Positions 33,001 through 43,871 of a stretch of DNA of 64,000 nucleotides are shown here, piece after piece; positions within the stretch are counted from its first letter, which is position 1; every line of letters starts with the position of its first letter. The stretch lies in NCBI GenBank assembly GCA_019155205.2, contig JAHNZQ020000004.1, positions 1,034,135 to 1,098,134 on the forward strand, in the 5' to 3' direction. Made by a program: the position numbers and the translations under genes. The notes beneath the pieces were generated by a model, which saw only the letters and a list, made by a program, of their open reading frames with translations, made no database searches and was not told where the DNA came from. The stretch is from Gracilaria vermiculophylla. Lineage: Eukaryota; Rhodophyta; Florideophyceae; Gracilariales; Gracilariaceae.

Positions 33001-33369
33001 TGCGCGTTCGGGCAAGTATCCCGCGTCCGAATGGAAGGAAGTACCGAGCGATCGAAGGGAGAGTGGACAGTTGATGTCGCCAAGCGCGTGCAGGTACGCG
33101 CGGATGGGCACGAATAGCCTGTGAAACCTTAACGTACGTGCGGATGGTCTACTGCAGTTCTGTCTTAGTGCAGAAGACGTCCGACAAAGGGTGCGTGCCA
33201 TTTACTGACTAGGGTGCCGGCGGGGCCGAGATACAAATAAGTATCCGGCACCAACGCTACAGTACGATCGGTGCCCTTCGTACAAGGACGAAAAAATAAT
33301 GTAGGATCTACCAACTACAGTGCCCAACTACACACGTTGCATACCGGTACGTTCCGGTGCAGCGCCAGA
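33001..33369. other. Unassigned, possible G2 5' leader
   Basis: About 370 bases upstream (in G2 sense) of gag. No LTR partner is present in the window. The short minus ORF 33201-32932 has no family features. Confidence 0.3.
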
Positions 33370-34285
33370 CTGCGGCCTCACACGTGGCACCGTGCAGTGG
33401 GCGCGCACGTCTTATGCGGTCAAAACCTCATCAGCCATCCGGTCACCTCCGTCTCCGTCTTCTGCCTACTATACGTATAGTACCTTCTGACGTTCTTCCT
33501 TACGCCCATATCTATCACGCTCACACTCTTCTCGGTCTGGCATCGTACTCTCTCGCTCAAAAGTCAGTCGTACACGCTTCAACGCAATTCGATTTAGGTC
33601 TGCTTCACGTCAATGAGCACCAAAACGATCAATTTCTCCGCTTGAGTCGGTGGAAAAACTTCTCTTGGTCTTCTTTGGCGGCGGGTTCGTTTCATCGCCA
33701 GTTTTTTCAACCTCGCTTACTGATCGTCTATGCATTGTATTCATCTCCGCTGTCTTTACACCTATTTCTCTAATGTTCTGCAGCCTAATGAGCTGACTTT
33801 TTCATTCCCTTCGCTGCGATCAGGTTATTTCGTTCCTCCTTCATTCCCATCAGCAGCTCTTCGATGTCGCCCATCTCCCCGCCAACCCCTGACATACGCT
33901 GATCAATAGCATCGCCTTTATCGATATGCTCTTGAAGTCTTCTGTAACAGTCCCGCACATTCTTCCACGTGACTCTCTGCGTACTATTTGGGTTAGCATT
34001 GATATTTGTAGCAGCCTCTTCATAATAGGTTTGAAGCTTACCTTAGGCTGCTACGTGTGCTTTTGAGGCCGAAACTTCTCGGAGTATGTCGAGATATTTT
34101 TCTGGACTGAAGCAGGTGTGGAACCTGGTCTTCGGACTGTTGGGTTCGGATGATGACAGCTTGTCGATAGCGGTAACTTCCGCCATGAGTCCGGATGTGC
34201 GGGCGAGAACTTCTGCCGCGTGATGGAGACGCCATCTTAGTTGCGCTCGGCTAAAGAAGTATGTGGAGTTGGAATTTGGCGTCAT
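33370..34285 (-). pseudogene. Myb/SANT-like accessory protein of a PIF/Harbinger-type element, relic
   Basis: Minus strand: MTPNSNSTYFFSRAQLRWRL, then FSPEKYLDILREVSASKAHV, a TAA, and GKLQTYYEEAATNINANPNS ... VTWKNVRDCYRRLQEHIDKG, a helical W/R pattern of Myb/SANT-like (trihelix) DNA-binding domains, followed in another frame by a very charged tail (PPPKKTKRSFSTDSSGEIDR). The layout resembles the ORF at 58689-59270 inside a Harbinger element. No transposase partner is seen nearby. It may also be a host gene relic. Confidence 0.4.
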
Positions 34286-34343
34286 TGTGCAGACAGCTGT
34301 TATAAGGTTTGCACGGACTTTTACGAACTAGGCACTTTTCAGC

Positions 34344-35628
34344 TACAGACTGTTTCAAAAACATACGACATACTGCGAAATCTTAAAAAAAACTACCAAA
34401 TCTATACTGTACGGCTTCAAACCTAGGTTTCAGAAAAACGTAGTCAAAAAACCGTTTCAAAAACATATGACCATAAAAAAAAGTCTTTACCTTGCGACGC
34501 TCAAAATTTTGTTTTGCATCTTTTTTTGCCGTATAAGGCTATTGCAACGTTTTGGAATCGAACAGATGTACTTTTCTACACTTGAAACTGTTACAGATTT
34601 CCGGCAATTTTTAATACAGTTTTTGAGTTCAAAACCTATCTAAAGTTGACTTACATGCGCATGAACCATCCTCGCTATCATTCCCTAAACGTTTTTGATT
34701 GGGTTCGAAACTGGTGAGCGCGCCAGACACTCTAAAACAGATACCTCTAACTTTTTTAACCAATTTTCGATGAAAGATGCAGTGTGCACAGGTGCATTAT
34801 CCTGTTACAAAATGAAATTTCTTTCATGTAAACATAAACTAAAAGATAGCAAATAATTGTATAGAACATCTTGATGCTATTTCGCGTTCATGGGTTTTTT
34901 TAATAAATGCAATTTTAGTCAGATCTTTTTTTGGAATGCCCGCCCATACCATCACAGAGCGTTTACCTGAATGTCTGGTATAACATTCATGAAGTTCCTT
35001 ACAAAGATCGTTTCAATAGTATTTGTGGCAATGTGGTCGATCTAAATTGAACTTTTTTACATCAATAGAAATAATATTTTCCCATTATTTTTTCAGTAGG
35101 CTTTTCCGGCACACCAGGCAACTATCTTTTGTTTCTGATGGTTTTAGAGAACAAACGTTTTCTTCATTTTTTATATATAAATAAATTTATGTTGTTTATC
35201 TACTTTTCTATAGTTGATTAAAAAGCGATTAGACTAAGATGTTTTCTATTTGTTTACTTCATACTTTTTCTTGGCCCAAATTCCTTTTAATTTCTCGTTT
35301 TCTGCTAAACTGAGCTTTTTAGGGCGTCTTGGAGATCGTTTTTATCCATAAAGAGTCGTAAGGTTTAGAAAAGTAGCAATTGTGACCCTAGAACGCTTTA
35401 ATTTTCGAGCAGTAGCACTGCCGGAGTGTTTCTCGGCGATTGATTCTATGATTTGAAGCTGTTTTTGCTTTGAAAGTGTAGGACCTTGAGCCATTTTTAA
35501 TAGAAAGAAGACGGTTTACATATCTTTTTGAAACGATTCTATATAGACTATTGGCAAAATGTAGCCTACAGTACAGTTTTGGAGCACTTTTTAACGTAGA
35601 GGGTAATATGTTTTTGAAACGCACTGTA
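34344..35628 (-). mobile_element. Tc1 copy C
   Basis: 1285 bp from TACAGACTGTTTC (34344) to GAAACGCACTGTA (35628). Outer and inner repeats lie about 108 bp apart at the left (34346 and 34452) and about 100 bp apart at the right (35608 and 35520), an IR/DR arrangement. TA at both borders. It ends 163 bp upstream of the DUF1499 start codon. Confidence 0.85.
34690..35494 (-). pseudogene. Tc1-type transposase (copy C), decayed
   Basis: Starts at the ATG at 35494 (MAQGPTLSKQKQLQIIESIA) with the helix-turn-helix ATARKLKRSRVTIATFL. Stops then accumulate. FILQQDNAPVHTASFIENWL keeps the second catalytic Asp, and NPIKNV has Lys at the expected Glu, as in copy A. The first Asp region is damaged. Confidence 0.8.
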
Positions 35629-35790
35629 CTTTGTTCACAAGACAGTTAAAGAATTCTGTATCATTTTTAAAGCAGTCACACGCATTGCGGAATTCTCAGA
35701 AATGATTGCAGAATTCTGTTTGCATAATCTCTCTACTACTTGAAGTATCGCAGGCGCGCTCTCTGCCACTTTTCGCCGTCACAAACTGCC

Positions 35791-36468
35791 ATGCCGTCGG
35801 CGTTATTACTCGCTCAAGGCTTTGTGCCACCTACTTTTAACATCTCCACCGTCATCACCCCCACACGCATTTGTCAATTGAGCCATTCAGTGAGAGCCAT
35901 CTCCGCCACTCTGGTGGCCGTTGCCATCGCGACAAACCCTCTTCGCGCTGCCGCGTTGGATGAAAATATTCGTGACGGTTTGCTTCGCGCATGCGACCCA
36001 CCTCGCTTCTCGTGCATCGTGTCGCAACACGATATTCCACCGTCATTCGTCGAGCCGTTTGAATATGACCCTGCTACAACCACACCCCGCCAGGCGCTGG
36101 AAGCCGTGCGAGATGCCGCTCTATTCGAGAAAGGAGCCAAGCTCGTCGAACAGACCGCTCAATACTTGCGATTCGAGTTCCAAACGGCAGGGGGTCCCAT
36201 CGACGCAGCCGAGTTCTACTTCCCACCTGACGACGCTTTGGTCCATTTTCGAGCCGAGAGAAGCCATCATGCTTTCGATTATGCTAGTAATCGAGCGCGC
36301 ATACGTCGCATTGGTATGCGAGCGCGTCTGACGCGATTGTACGTGCAGAGGAATCGGGAACGTGCATTTGGTTTATTCGAGAGTCCGTTTGATCGATTTG
36401 GACCCTCTGCAATTGATGTTGATTCTATCATTGAAAAAGCCCCCATTTCATCAAGACCTATTCGGTGA
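35791..36468 (+). CDS. DUF1499 family protein, probably plastid-targeted
   Basis: 225 residues, single open frame. Residues about 63-195 match the DUF1499 pattern: CDPPRFSCIVSQ near the start, QYLRFEFQTAGGPIDAAEFYFPPDD in the middle and FRAERSHHAFDYASNRARIR at the end. The biochemical role of this family is unknown; plant and algal members are usually chloroplast proteins. The leader has few acidic residues, then a hydrophobic stretch (residues 36-49) and an AAA site at 53-55 before LDEN, resembling a thylakoid transit signal. ATG 35791 is the first Met of the frame (the frame is open upstream to 35740 without ATG). Three GAATTCT-type words lie in the 160-bp upstream gap after Tc1 copy C. Intact. 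Confidence 0.8.
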   Translation: MPSALLLAQGFVPPTFNISTVITPTRICQLSHSVRAISATLVAVAIATNPLRAAALDENIRDGLLRACDPPRFSCIVSQHDIPPSFVEPFEYDPATTTPRQALEAVRDAALFEKGAKLVEQTAQYLRFEFQTAGGPIDAAEFYFPPDDALVHFRAERSHHAFDYASNRARIRRIGMRARLTRLYVQRNRERAFGLFESPFDRFGPSAIDVDSIIEKAPISSRPIR

Positions 36469-37561
36469 TGAACTTACATGTTCGCTACACTGAGCATCTT
36501 AGCCGCTTACAACCACGGGTTTTTCTGCTTCAATGAGAGGATTTTTCGTTTATTGCGAAAGAACATGAAAGCAAGGCGGTGTAAAGCGCTTGAGGATCCC
36601 CCGCTGTTGTCCTTGCCAAACATAGCCTTCCAAAAATGCGTCTTCATCTCGAAACTTCCAAAGCCCTCTCATGGAGTCAGACTTATATGACTGGCTTCAT
36701 TTGACTAAGGAAAAACATTGCGGAGAAAACGCCAAAGGAGCTATTCGCTAGAAAATCTTGATCGACGGAAGGAAAGTGTCAAGAAACCCCTGCCTAATGA
36801 TGAGCCCATCTTCAGAGCATACTTTCCGTTCTTATTTTGACAGCAGGAACCAAGCCGCGCATGCGTCCCGTGCGCGGCGAGCCTATTCCGACAAAAGAAG
36901 AAATGACATAGAAGAGGAGCCCCCTATCTGGTCTCCCCTCTATATGCGCTGATGACTATCGTCTCGCGCGGCGCTCCTTTTTTCCCAAGCATTTCCTGAA
37001 AGATGGACGGGAGCGGCGCACATATGCGGCTTCACGCCGCTTGACAAGCGCTGGATGCCAGGCACGCGAGTACACCATTTTGCCCTTACAATGAGTTCAG
37101 GAAGGGCGGGGAGACTCACAACAGACGAGAACCTCCTGTGCAGCAGATGCACAAAATGGCATCACTTTGGTTTTCGACATAAAATTCTACATACCTGTGC
37201 ATCAATGGTCAAGACGGAGAAGCCGAACTCAATCATGTAGGGTGTAATGGTCGTCTTGTAAGAGTTATTTGCTCTCTTGGAGGATAGTGCCAAGCACAGA
37301 TTGCATCGTTAGTACTTTACCTGTGCATCCAGTATAGGAACTTGTACGTCTCAGACGAATAATATTGTTGGAATTGAATTCAACGCATCAGGATTCTTTA
37401 CTATGTTACAAAATCATTTGCCTGGCACAATGAGACGGCCATCATTGCAGTTCTGATCGGGAATGTAATTGTAGTCACCTTCATAACGAATTCTACCGTA
37501 CGCATTATCATCCGACAAAAATATTTGCTCTAATGTAGTGTACAGACTATTGATGCATGAG
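36469..37561. other. Intergenic, nothing recognised
   Basis: About 1.1 kb between the DUF1499 gene (+) and the convergent channel gene (-). Short ORFs (36478-36690, 36758-36952, 37055-37240) have no family features. It probably contains both 3' ends. Confidence 0.4.
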
Positions 37562-38760
37562 TTATACATTGTCTTCTTCTCCCGTTAACGTCGAAGAAAG
37601 AGAGGACGCCGGCGTCAAAGCTGTTTGGAAAGGGGTAGTTTCTTTCGAGAAACGCGGGTATTGCTGTAGATAGAGGTCACGACAACGATCATTCCTTGGA
37701 AGTTCTCCTTTTCTCAAGGCTCGAATAGTCAAAAGTGTGACAACGAGTAGCGCGACAGCAGCAGCAGCCAACGAGAAAATCGCAAGAAACCTCCATAGAA
37801 TATTTTGCCGTGCCTCATATCGAAGAATGATAGCAGAAGACGCTGCTGACAGAGGGAAAACGTATGCCCACCACGTGATTGCAAACGGTTGATGAAGCCA
37901 TGTATGAAAGAGTCTGATCAAGAGAGCATAGATGAATATGTCTAGGTAAAGTGCAATCTCTGCATATGTGTCCCATGGCATAGGGGAAGGTAACTCAAGG
38001 AACCAGGAGTGTGAGGATGATGCTTGATTGGCCGTTTGCAAGAAGAGAATTGCTATGGTGGCTTGTGCTGGTGGCGCTAAAAAGAGGCAGAAAACTGGGT
38101 TTGGAGTTTGTTGCGATTTCTGTAGTTCGGGCGTCATGTGCTGGAATACGGTGATAAAAATAACGAGCCAGAATAACACACCCGGAACGAGTAGAAAGAG
38201 AGCCATTTCTGAAAGATGAAGATAAGAGGCGGCTATAGAAAGCACAAAATATGCGATAGTCTGCATGAAAAGCAGAGGGTAGGTTGTGGTTATCGGAGAT
38301 GAAACATGTAGCCATTGACCGTATGTATAGAGAGAAAGGATAAACTGATAGACAAAAGACGCGTAGAATAGGAAGAGGAAGACATGGTACTGATACAACT
38401 GGTGCGGAGCAGTAAGTAATGCGAGTGGAACAATAATAGCTGGTAAAAAGAAAAAGTTAATCAATCGTGGATTAGAGAAATCATGTACAATCGACTTGGG
38501 GAAAACAAGGATTCTTATCAAACTCAATAGAGTACACAGGGCCAGAACGAAGAGAGACAAAAAAAAAAAAAAGAGCTCGCTACTTCAGGTATCCCGACGC
38601 GGCTTGCCGTTTGGAGAGACCCGGTGAAGGCAAAGAAAGCCAAAGCCATTGCGTTATAAGAGATATCGAATTGGACGATTTCTTGGCGCCATGATGGCGG
38701 CGGCCGCGAGGGCGACATCACGGCTGTAGGTACAGCAAATGTATGGTAATGGTAGGACAT
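37562..38760 (-). CDS. SLAC1/TehA (TDT) family anion channel or transporter, frameshifted at a homopolymer
   Basis: An integral membrane protein of about ten helices. From the ATG at 38760: QFDISYNAMALAFFAFTGSL is the first helix of the fold. After the break: LINFFFLPAIIVPLALL, FVLSIAASYLHLSEMALFLL, VFCLFLAPPAQATIAILFL and ITWWAYVFPLSAASSAIIL; the FLAPP and WWAYVFP motifs are typical of SLAC1/TehA and malate-transporter proteins. A 100-residue hydrophilic tail follows (ends TGEEDNV). The frame changes at a 14-base A/T run (38559-38572), so one T too few is the likely explanation: an assembly error, a real mutation or slippage. Substrate (nitrate, chloride, malate or another anion) cannot be told from sequence. 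The two halves otherwise show no stop. Confidence 0.75.
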
Positions 38761-40063
38761 CGCAACAGCATGCGCTTTCGGCTTTCACTAAAGAACGAAT
38801 CGGCGCGAGGACGTCGTCCTTATGAAGCACATTTGGTGAGCAGAGTAAGTAATTACAACTCACCGAGTTCTTGAGTCGCGGCAATGTGGCGTAGTTCTTT
38901 TCAGCAACAGAACTCATTTTATACGAACGCCACACGCGTCGAATTACTGTTTGAGCGCTTCACACGGACGTGTTCGCAATCAACGAAAAGTCTGCCAATG
39001 CTTCGCCGAGGGTGAGACAAACATAACCGCAGAAAAGTGCGATACCTCCGTGGAAGAGAAACAATGAGTGGACTTCAACTGGAACGTCTGTACGCATGCC
39101 CTTCGACCCTTGCAAACCAATGTGCTCATTGCACTGTGTTCTGCAACACAAATGCCAGCAAACACGTGACACGTTCATAAATGTCTACCCAGTGAGGACA
39201 GTGGGCAACGGCCACGGTAAGGCTACCGCTGCCGCATGAAGTGTACAGTACAACATTCTTGACGCGCGTGATATGATCTCACAATTCCTGATTTCTACGC
39301 TTATGGACCTAAACGTAACAACTCGTTGGTTCTTATAAAACTCATTCGCCATTACCACAGGAATTCAAAGGTCTTCGGAATGGACGACACTCACGAGCCT
39401 GTCTTGGGTGATTCAGAGCGCATTTTGCGCGCCTGATGAGTAGGACCACACAATTTGCCGGCATGACTCCTGCGTCGGGTTGGTGAGGTTTTCTCGCCAA
39501 CCTCAGGTGCTCAGGGTCACAAATGCATTCTAACCGTATCAAACTTCCTAGTCACATTTCGCGCACTTCCTCGGGACAATTTGGATTGCTTGCTAACTCC
39601 GTACCCTGAAGTCACCGAGGCCAGAAAGGAAGCGTGGTATAGTAAAATATCGACGCCACCAGAGCATGATGGCCAGGAGTACTCTGCATCTTCATGTTGG
39701 GACCTCAAAAACCATAACCTACCCAGGAGGTAGCCAAGGACAAACAAGATCCGCTTTATTCTTTCGAATAGATCAGCTCTAAATAATGAGCATACACATC
39801 AAAACATTTTAAAACATGCTTTGCTTTCACAAAAAAGTGTTCTGTAATTGCATGTCACCGTCGGTGCCACTTTTTGCGATCCCCGGCGCCGAATCGCCTG
39901 ATGGAAGGTTTCCTATATGGTTATCTACCTATACACCTAGTCCCGTCCCTTTCGATTGCAAACCCGCTCGGAATTTGCATTGTGAATCTTGCTGCGTTTT
40001 GGCCATCCTCCTTCCAGCCATCTATTTACAGCGTTTCGCCTGTTTGCGACGAGGAAATTAACA
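38761..40063. other. Intergenic between two divergent genes
   Basis: 1.3 kb that must hold the promoters of the channel gene (-) and NOG2 (+). Short ORFs on both strands show no family character. No repeat in common with the rest of the window. Confidence 0.4.
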
Positions 40064-41758
40064 ATGCCTAAGGTAAAACCAAAGCTCGCCGCTGGCGTTG
40101 GGGGCAATCAACCACGTCATGCAATGGATGCCAATCGCGGAAACCATAAAATAGGTCACGGAAGGGACAGAGCGACTGTGAAAAGAATTCAGATGTACAA
40201 AACAAAAGCACACAAACGAGATCGGAATGGAAGAATAATAAAAGACGCTGGTGATTTGACAAGCACTACCCCGGAGGTCGGTGCAGGTCGTGTCGCTCCG
40301 AACAGAAAATGGTTTGGAAATACTCGCGTCGTGCAGCAGAAAGATTTAACTAGATTCCGAGAGGCCATGGCCAAAGCACAAGCGGACCCGTTTTCTGTAC
40401 TTCTTAAACAAAAGAAGCTACCCATGGCACTTGTAGATGAACCACAGAGCGAGAGCCGAGCACTGGCGGGTTCCCAGATGGGACTTTTGGTGAACGAGCC
40501 TTTTGACCAGACATTTTCGAAGAAGAGAAAAAGAAAACGGCCGAAGCTGGCAGCGTCTTCCTACGCACAATTATTGAGCAAAGCTGAGCAAAGCAACAAG
40601 GAATACGAGGATGATCTTGAACGAAAAGAACAGTACGCGGAAGAAATGGCAAGAAAGGCTGCTGCTGATGCGCCACCAGACCCGGACGCGAAAGCAGGAC
40701 TTCGCTTCGATGACCTGAAAAATGCTCAGCGAGAAAGGGTGTTTAACAAAGGACAGAGCAAGAGAATATGGTCCGAGCTACACAAGGTTGTGGATTCTAG
40801 CGATGTAGTTATTCAAGTACTGGACGCACGTGACCCAACGGGAACGCGATGCACGTATCTTGAGAAGTTCTTAAAACGACAATGTTCCCACAAACACATG
40901 ATCTTGTTGCTCAACAAAGCCGATTTAGTACCTACTTGGGTCTCCTCAGCATGGCTGAAAATTCTGAGCTTGGAATATCCCACTCTGGTCTTCCACTCGA
41001 GCATAACGAATCCTTTTGGAAAGGGCTCGCTTATTAATCTCTTGAGGCAATTCAAAGCACTTCATCCGGAGAAGAAGTCGATCTCATGCGGGTTGGTCGG
41101 ATACCCGAACGTGGGCAAGTCAAGTGTTATCAATACTCTGAGGGGCAAAAAAGTATCGAAAGTTGCACCCATTCCTGGCGAAACTAAGGTTTGGCAGTAT
41201 GTGACAATGTTTCGTTCCATATTTCTCATCGATTGTCCTGGTGTGGTACACGACTCGACCAACAATTCTCAGGCAGAAGCCGTCTTGAAGGGAGTCGTGC
41301 GAATTGAATCTCTACGTGGCATGGCTGCGGAATATATTCCTGCTCTGTTGGAAAGAGCCAGGGAGAAGTACATTCGACGAACGTATGGAATAGATTCTTG
41401 GGAACGGCCGGACGATTTGCTGGAGAAACTGGCTCGTAAAACGGGTAAACTCTTGAAAGGAGGTGAACCGGATGTCAACACCGTTGGTAGAATGATGCTC
41501 TGCGACTTTCAGAGAGGAAAACTTCCGTGGTTTATACCACCTCCAGGCCATGCGCACGAAGAAATCAAGGAAAAGGATCAAGCGCATTATCCATCTGAGG
41601 AGAAGCCGAACAACGACGATGTTGTTGAGAAGAATGTGAATGCATGTTCGACTTCAGACGGTGATATAGCTCATAATGGTCTAGAGGATGTCAGTGGCGT
41701 CACCATCGAGCATGAAGACATAAAGAAACTCAAGGTATCTAAACGGGTAGTTGACTAA
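40064..41758 (+). CDS. NOG2: Nucleolar GTP-binding protein 2 (NOG2/GNL2)
   Basis: 564 residues, complete and intronless. An essential GTPase of late nucleolar and nucleoplasmic 60S ribosome assembly. Its start, MPKVKPKLAAGVGG, and the basic N-terminal NGP1NT domain (about residues 25-165, with RNRKWFGNTRV-like PNRKWFGNTRVV) are diagnostic. The GTPase is circularly permuted: NKAD at 284-287 (G4), then GYPNVGKSS at 346-354 (G1/P-loop), the GETKVWQ segment (G2/G3 side) and DCPG at 390-393 (G3). The C-terminal part is acidic and variable. The ATG at 40064 is preferred to the upstream in-frame extension without ATG because NOG2 proteins begin like this. An AATAAA follows at 41759. The best-conserved gene in the window. 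Confidence 0.96.
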   Translation: MPKVKPKLAAGVGGNQPRHAMDANRGNHKIGHGRDRATVKRIQMYKTKAHKRDRNGRIIKDAGDLTSTTPEVGAGRVAPNRKWFGNTRVVQQKDLTRFREAMAKAQADPFSVLLKQKKLPMALVDEPQSESRALAGSQMGLLVNEPFDQTFSKKRKRKRPKLAASSYAQLLSKAEQSNKEYEDDLERKEQYAEEMARKAAADAPPDPDAKAGLRFDDLKNAQRERVFNKGQSKRIWSELHKVVDSSDVVIQVLDARDPTGTRCTYLEKFLKRQCSHKHMILLLNKADLVPTWVSSAWLKILSLEYPTLVFHSSITNPFGKGSLINLLRQFKALHPEKKSISCGLVGYPNVGKSSVINTLRGKKVSKVAPIPGETKVWQYVTMFRSIFLIDCPGVVHDSTNNSQAEAVLKGVVRIESLRGMAAEYIPALLERAREKYIRRTYGIDSWERPDDLLEKLARKTGKLLKGGEPDVNTVGRMMLCDFQRGKLPWFIPPPGHAHEEIKEKDQAHYPSEEKPNNDDVVEKNVNACSTSDGDIAHNGLEDVSGVTIEHEDIKKLKVSKRVVD

Positions 41759-41764
41759 AATAAA
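41759..41764 (+). terminator. Poly(A) signal of NOG2
   Basis: AATAAA immediately after the NOG2 stop codon (TAA at 41756-41758). So close to the stop, the 3' UTR would be very short. Confidence 0.5.
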
Positions 41765-43871
41765 GCTTTTTAAGTCGCGAACTAGCCGCGTTAAATGGCT
41801 CTTTTATATTGCATCTGTATATGTTTCCCTCATCGGCTTTTCTCCTCCTCTTGTCTTCAACAGAACCGAACTCCGATAAGCGTGCGGCAAGCGCCTGCTT
41901 TCCCCTGACTCCCGTACCGTCTCTCGTTCATCTATACAAATATATTTAAACTCGGAAGATGGGTGCGCGCATGAGCGGGAACTGCCACCAATGGTATTCA
42001 TGGCGAAACCGAGAGAGCGTGGTCGGCACTCATTGGAGTACGAACGGCACTCATTGGAGTCCGAAGCCTATTTTCCAGCTCAGGCACTTCAGGTGGAAGC
42101 TGTTGACCAAGTATGATGGACAGGAGGTGCACAATTTTCATACGAAAGCCATTCATCACTGCAGGTCGGTGCAGTTGGGTATACCTGTACCAGGAAAGAG
42201 GAAGTGCTGGATAGGGAAAATTGGCTGCTCTACGAAGAATATCGCACCATGGCAGTGAATGATGGAGTTTCGAAGGATGCCATGAGTCGTACATGGCTTT
42301 TGCAGCGTCAGATACTCGGATCCCTTCAACGTCTCCGAACTAGAATAGCATATGTTCGAGCAACCTCTTCTTAACGCTCTGTGGAATGTCAGAATGAATA
42401 TTCCCCCTCCATACAAGAATTGCGTAGGAATACTCATCCGTAAAATGGGCGTGACATAGCAGAGGCGAGTCGGAAATGTCGGAGAGGTAATTGATTGTAT
42501 GTGGCGGCATGGTTTGTATTCATATTTCATAACCAAGTGCACCGTTGAGAATAAACTATAAATCCACTCTCACCATCGTACCCCTCCAATGTTGGCGCCT
42601 CTTCTCTCTGAATTCCGAGCGAGGTTCTTCACTCCCTCATTTCTTCATCTTGTATTCCATGCCATTGGCGTAGAAGCAGATGGATTGGAGTGAAATGATC
42701 TCGGACCCTGTGCAACGTTGACAAGGCTAGAATAGTACCGGGCAAACACGGGGTCATCGATGGCACTCTATTCGATGCCTTATGTTCGACAATGAAATTT
42801 CCGAAGGAAAAGGGTTAGCGGTCTACCGTTGTACGACGGATATCGCTTCCTACACCTATTCCAGACTTTCGTACTGCCCTAGCCGCTGGGCCGTCGACGA
42901 GCCCCCTCCCCAACTACCGTGAGTTGGTCCTGCAATTCGATCCGACATGATTGGATCAGAGAACACACCTTCATCAGAAACACCACTGCGTCAGACCCTT
43001 TCAAACTTGTGAAGAGTCGTTAAAAGACAAGTGCGTTTTTTATCTGAATGCCGTCTGCTGAAGTATATATTTACAACTCACACCCAACGTCTCTCGATAA
43101 ATTGTAAACCTCATGCGATTCAAGTCCATATTAAAAGAGATTACAGCGGATAACGAGTATTTTTTTCTCTGAACCAAAGAACCAAAAAAAGCAAGAAGAA
43201 GACTATTCTGATCACCGGAGTAACGGATGGCATCAACAATTACATGAATATCGTGCAAAGTGCGCAGAGCACACAACCAGAACGATGGAGTTCCCCGGCT
43301 GTTTACGACACTTGAAACATGTGTAATGCTCGCGGCTCTCGGTCATTACTCGTCAATCCACTAACGCACCAAATGAAACTCTACAATACCTTACTAGCTA
43401 CCTTAGCTGAGGTACAAGTCCATTATCACTCATTCACAACCTGAGCGAATATGCAGCCTATGCATAGAGTAAATTTTCATCACCATGTGGTCGATGCATC
43501 TTGCCGAGTTGTTCAGCAACAATGGTCCTTGCGTGATAGCGGTGAATCCATCATTTTTTCCGGGGAGCAAAATGGTGAAGGATGCATATGGAATAGCTGA
43601 GAAGGACTTCATAGTCGGCGTAGATATTTTTGTTTGACGCAGACATTTTTGTTCGTGGCTGACAAACTTGTTCATGCATTCTTGTTCGTGCGGTTTTGGG
43701 TGCAGAATTTGTCAACGCATTTGGCCGCTGCTTAGCTAACGATTATGAAAGTTTACCCATCCGCATCCTGACGCACTGGACGCCGAAAAGAATGACTATG
43801 GCGTTAAGATGATAGATAGCCTATTGTCTAACATGAGGGAGTAAGAATTTCTCTTGTGGCAGGCAGAAGCG
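41765..43871. other. Intergenic, no confident gene
   Basis: About 2.1 kb. A 21-bp unit (CGGCACTCATTGGAGTACGAA) occurs twice in tandem at 42024-42065. Around 42220-42780 the plus strand gives broken coding-like pieces (ENWLLYEEYRTMAVNDGVSK; VPGKHGVIDGTLFDAL) that may be a decayed transposase, but I cannot place the family. Nothing else is recognised. Confidence 0.4.

Noticed and set aside
36478..37240. Short ORFs between DUF1499 and the channel gene
   Set aside because: All under 75 codons, overlapping, with no domain or composition signal.
38935..39178. N-terminal exon of the channel gene
   Set aside because: The frames upstream of the ATG at 38760 have no hydrophobic helix or family motif, and the downstream start already precedes the first helix.
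42600..42790. IDGT-like motif (VIDGTLFDAL) suggesting a PIF/Harbinger transposase
   Set aside because: The later motifs (second Asp, catalytic Glu) are not found nearby; four residues alone are not enough.
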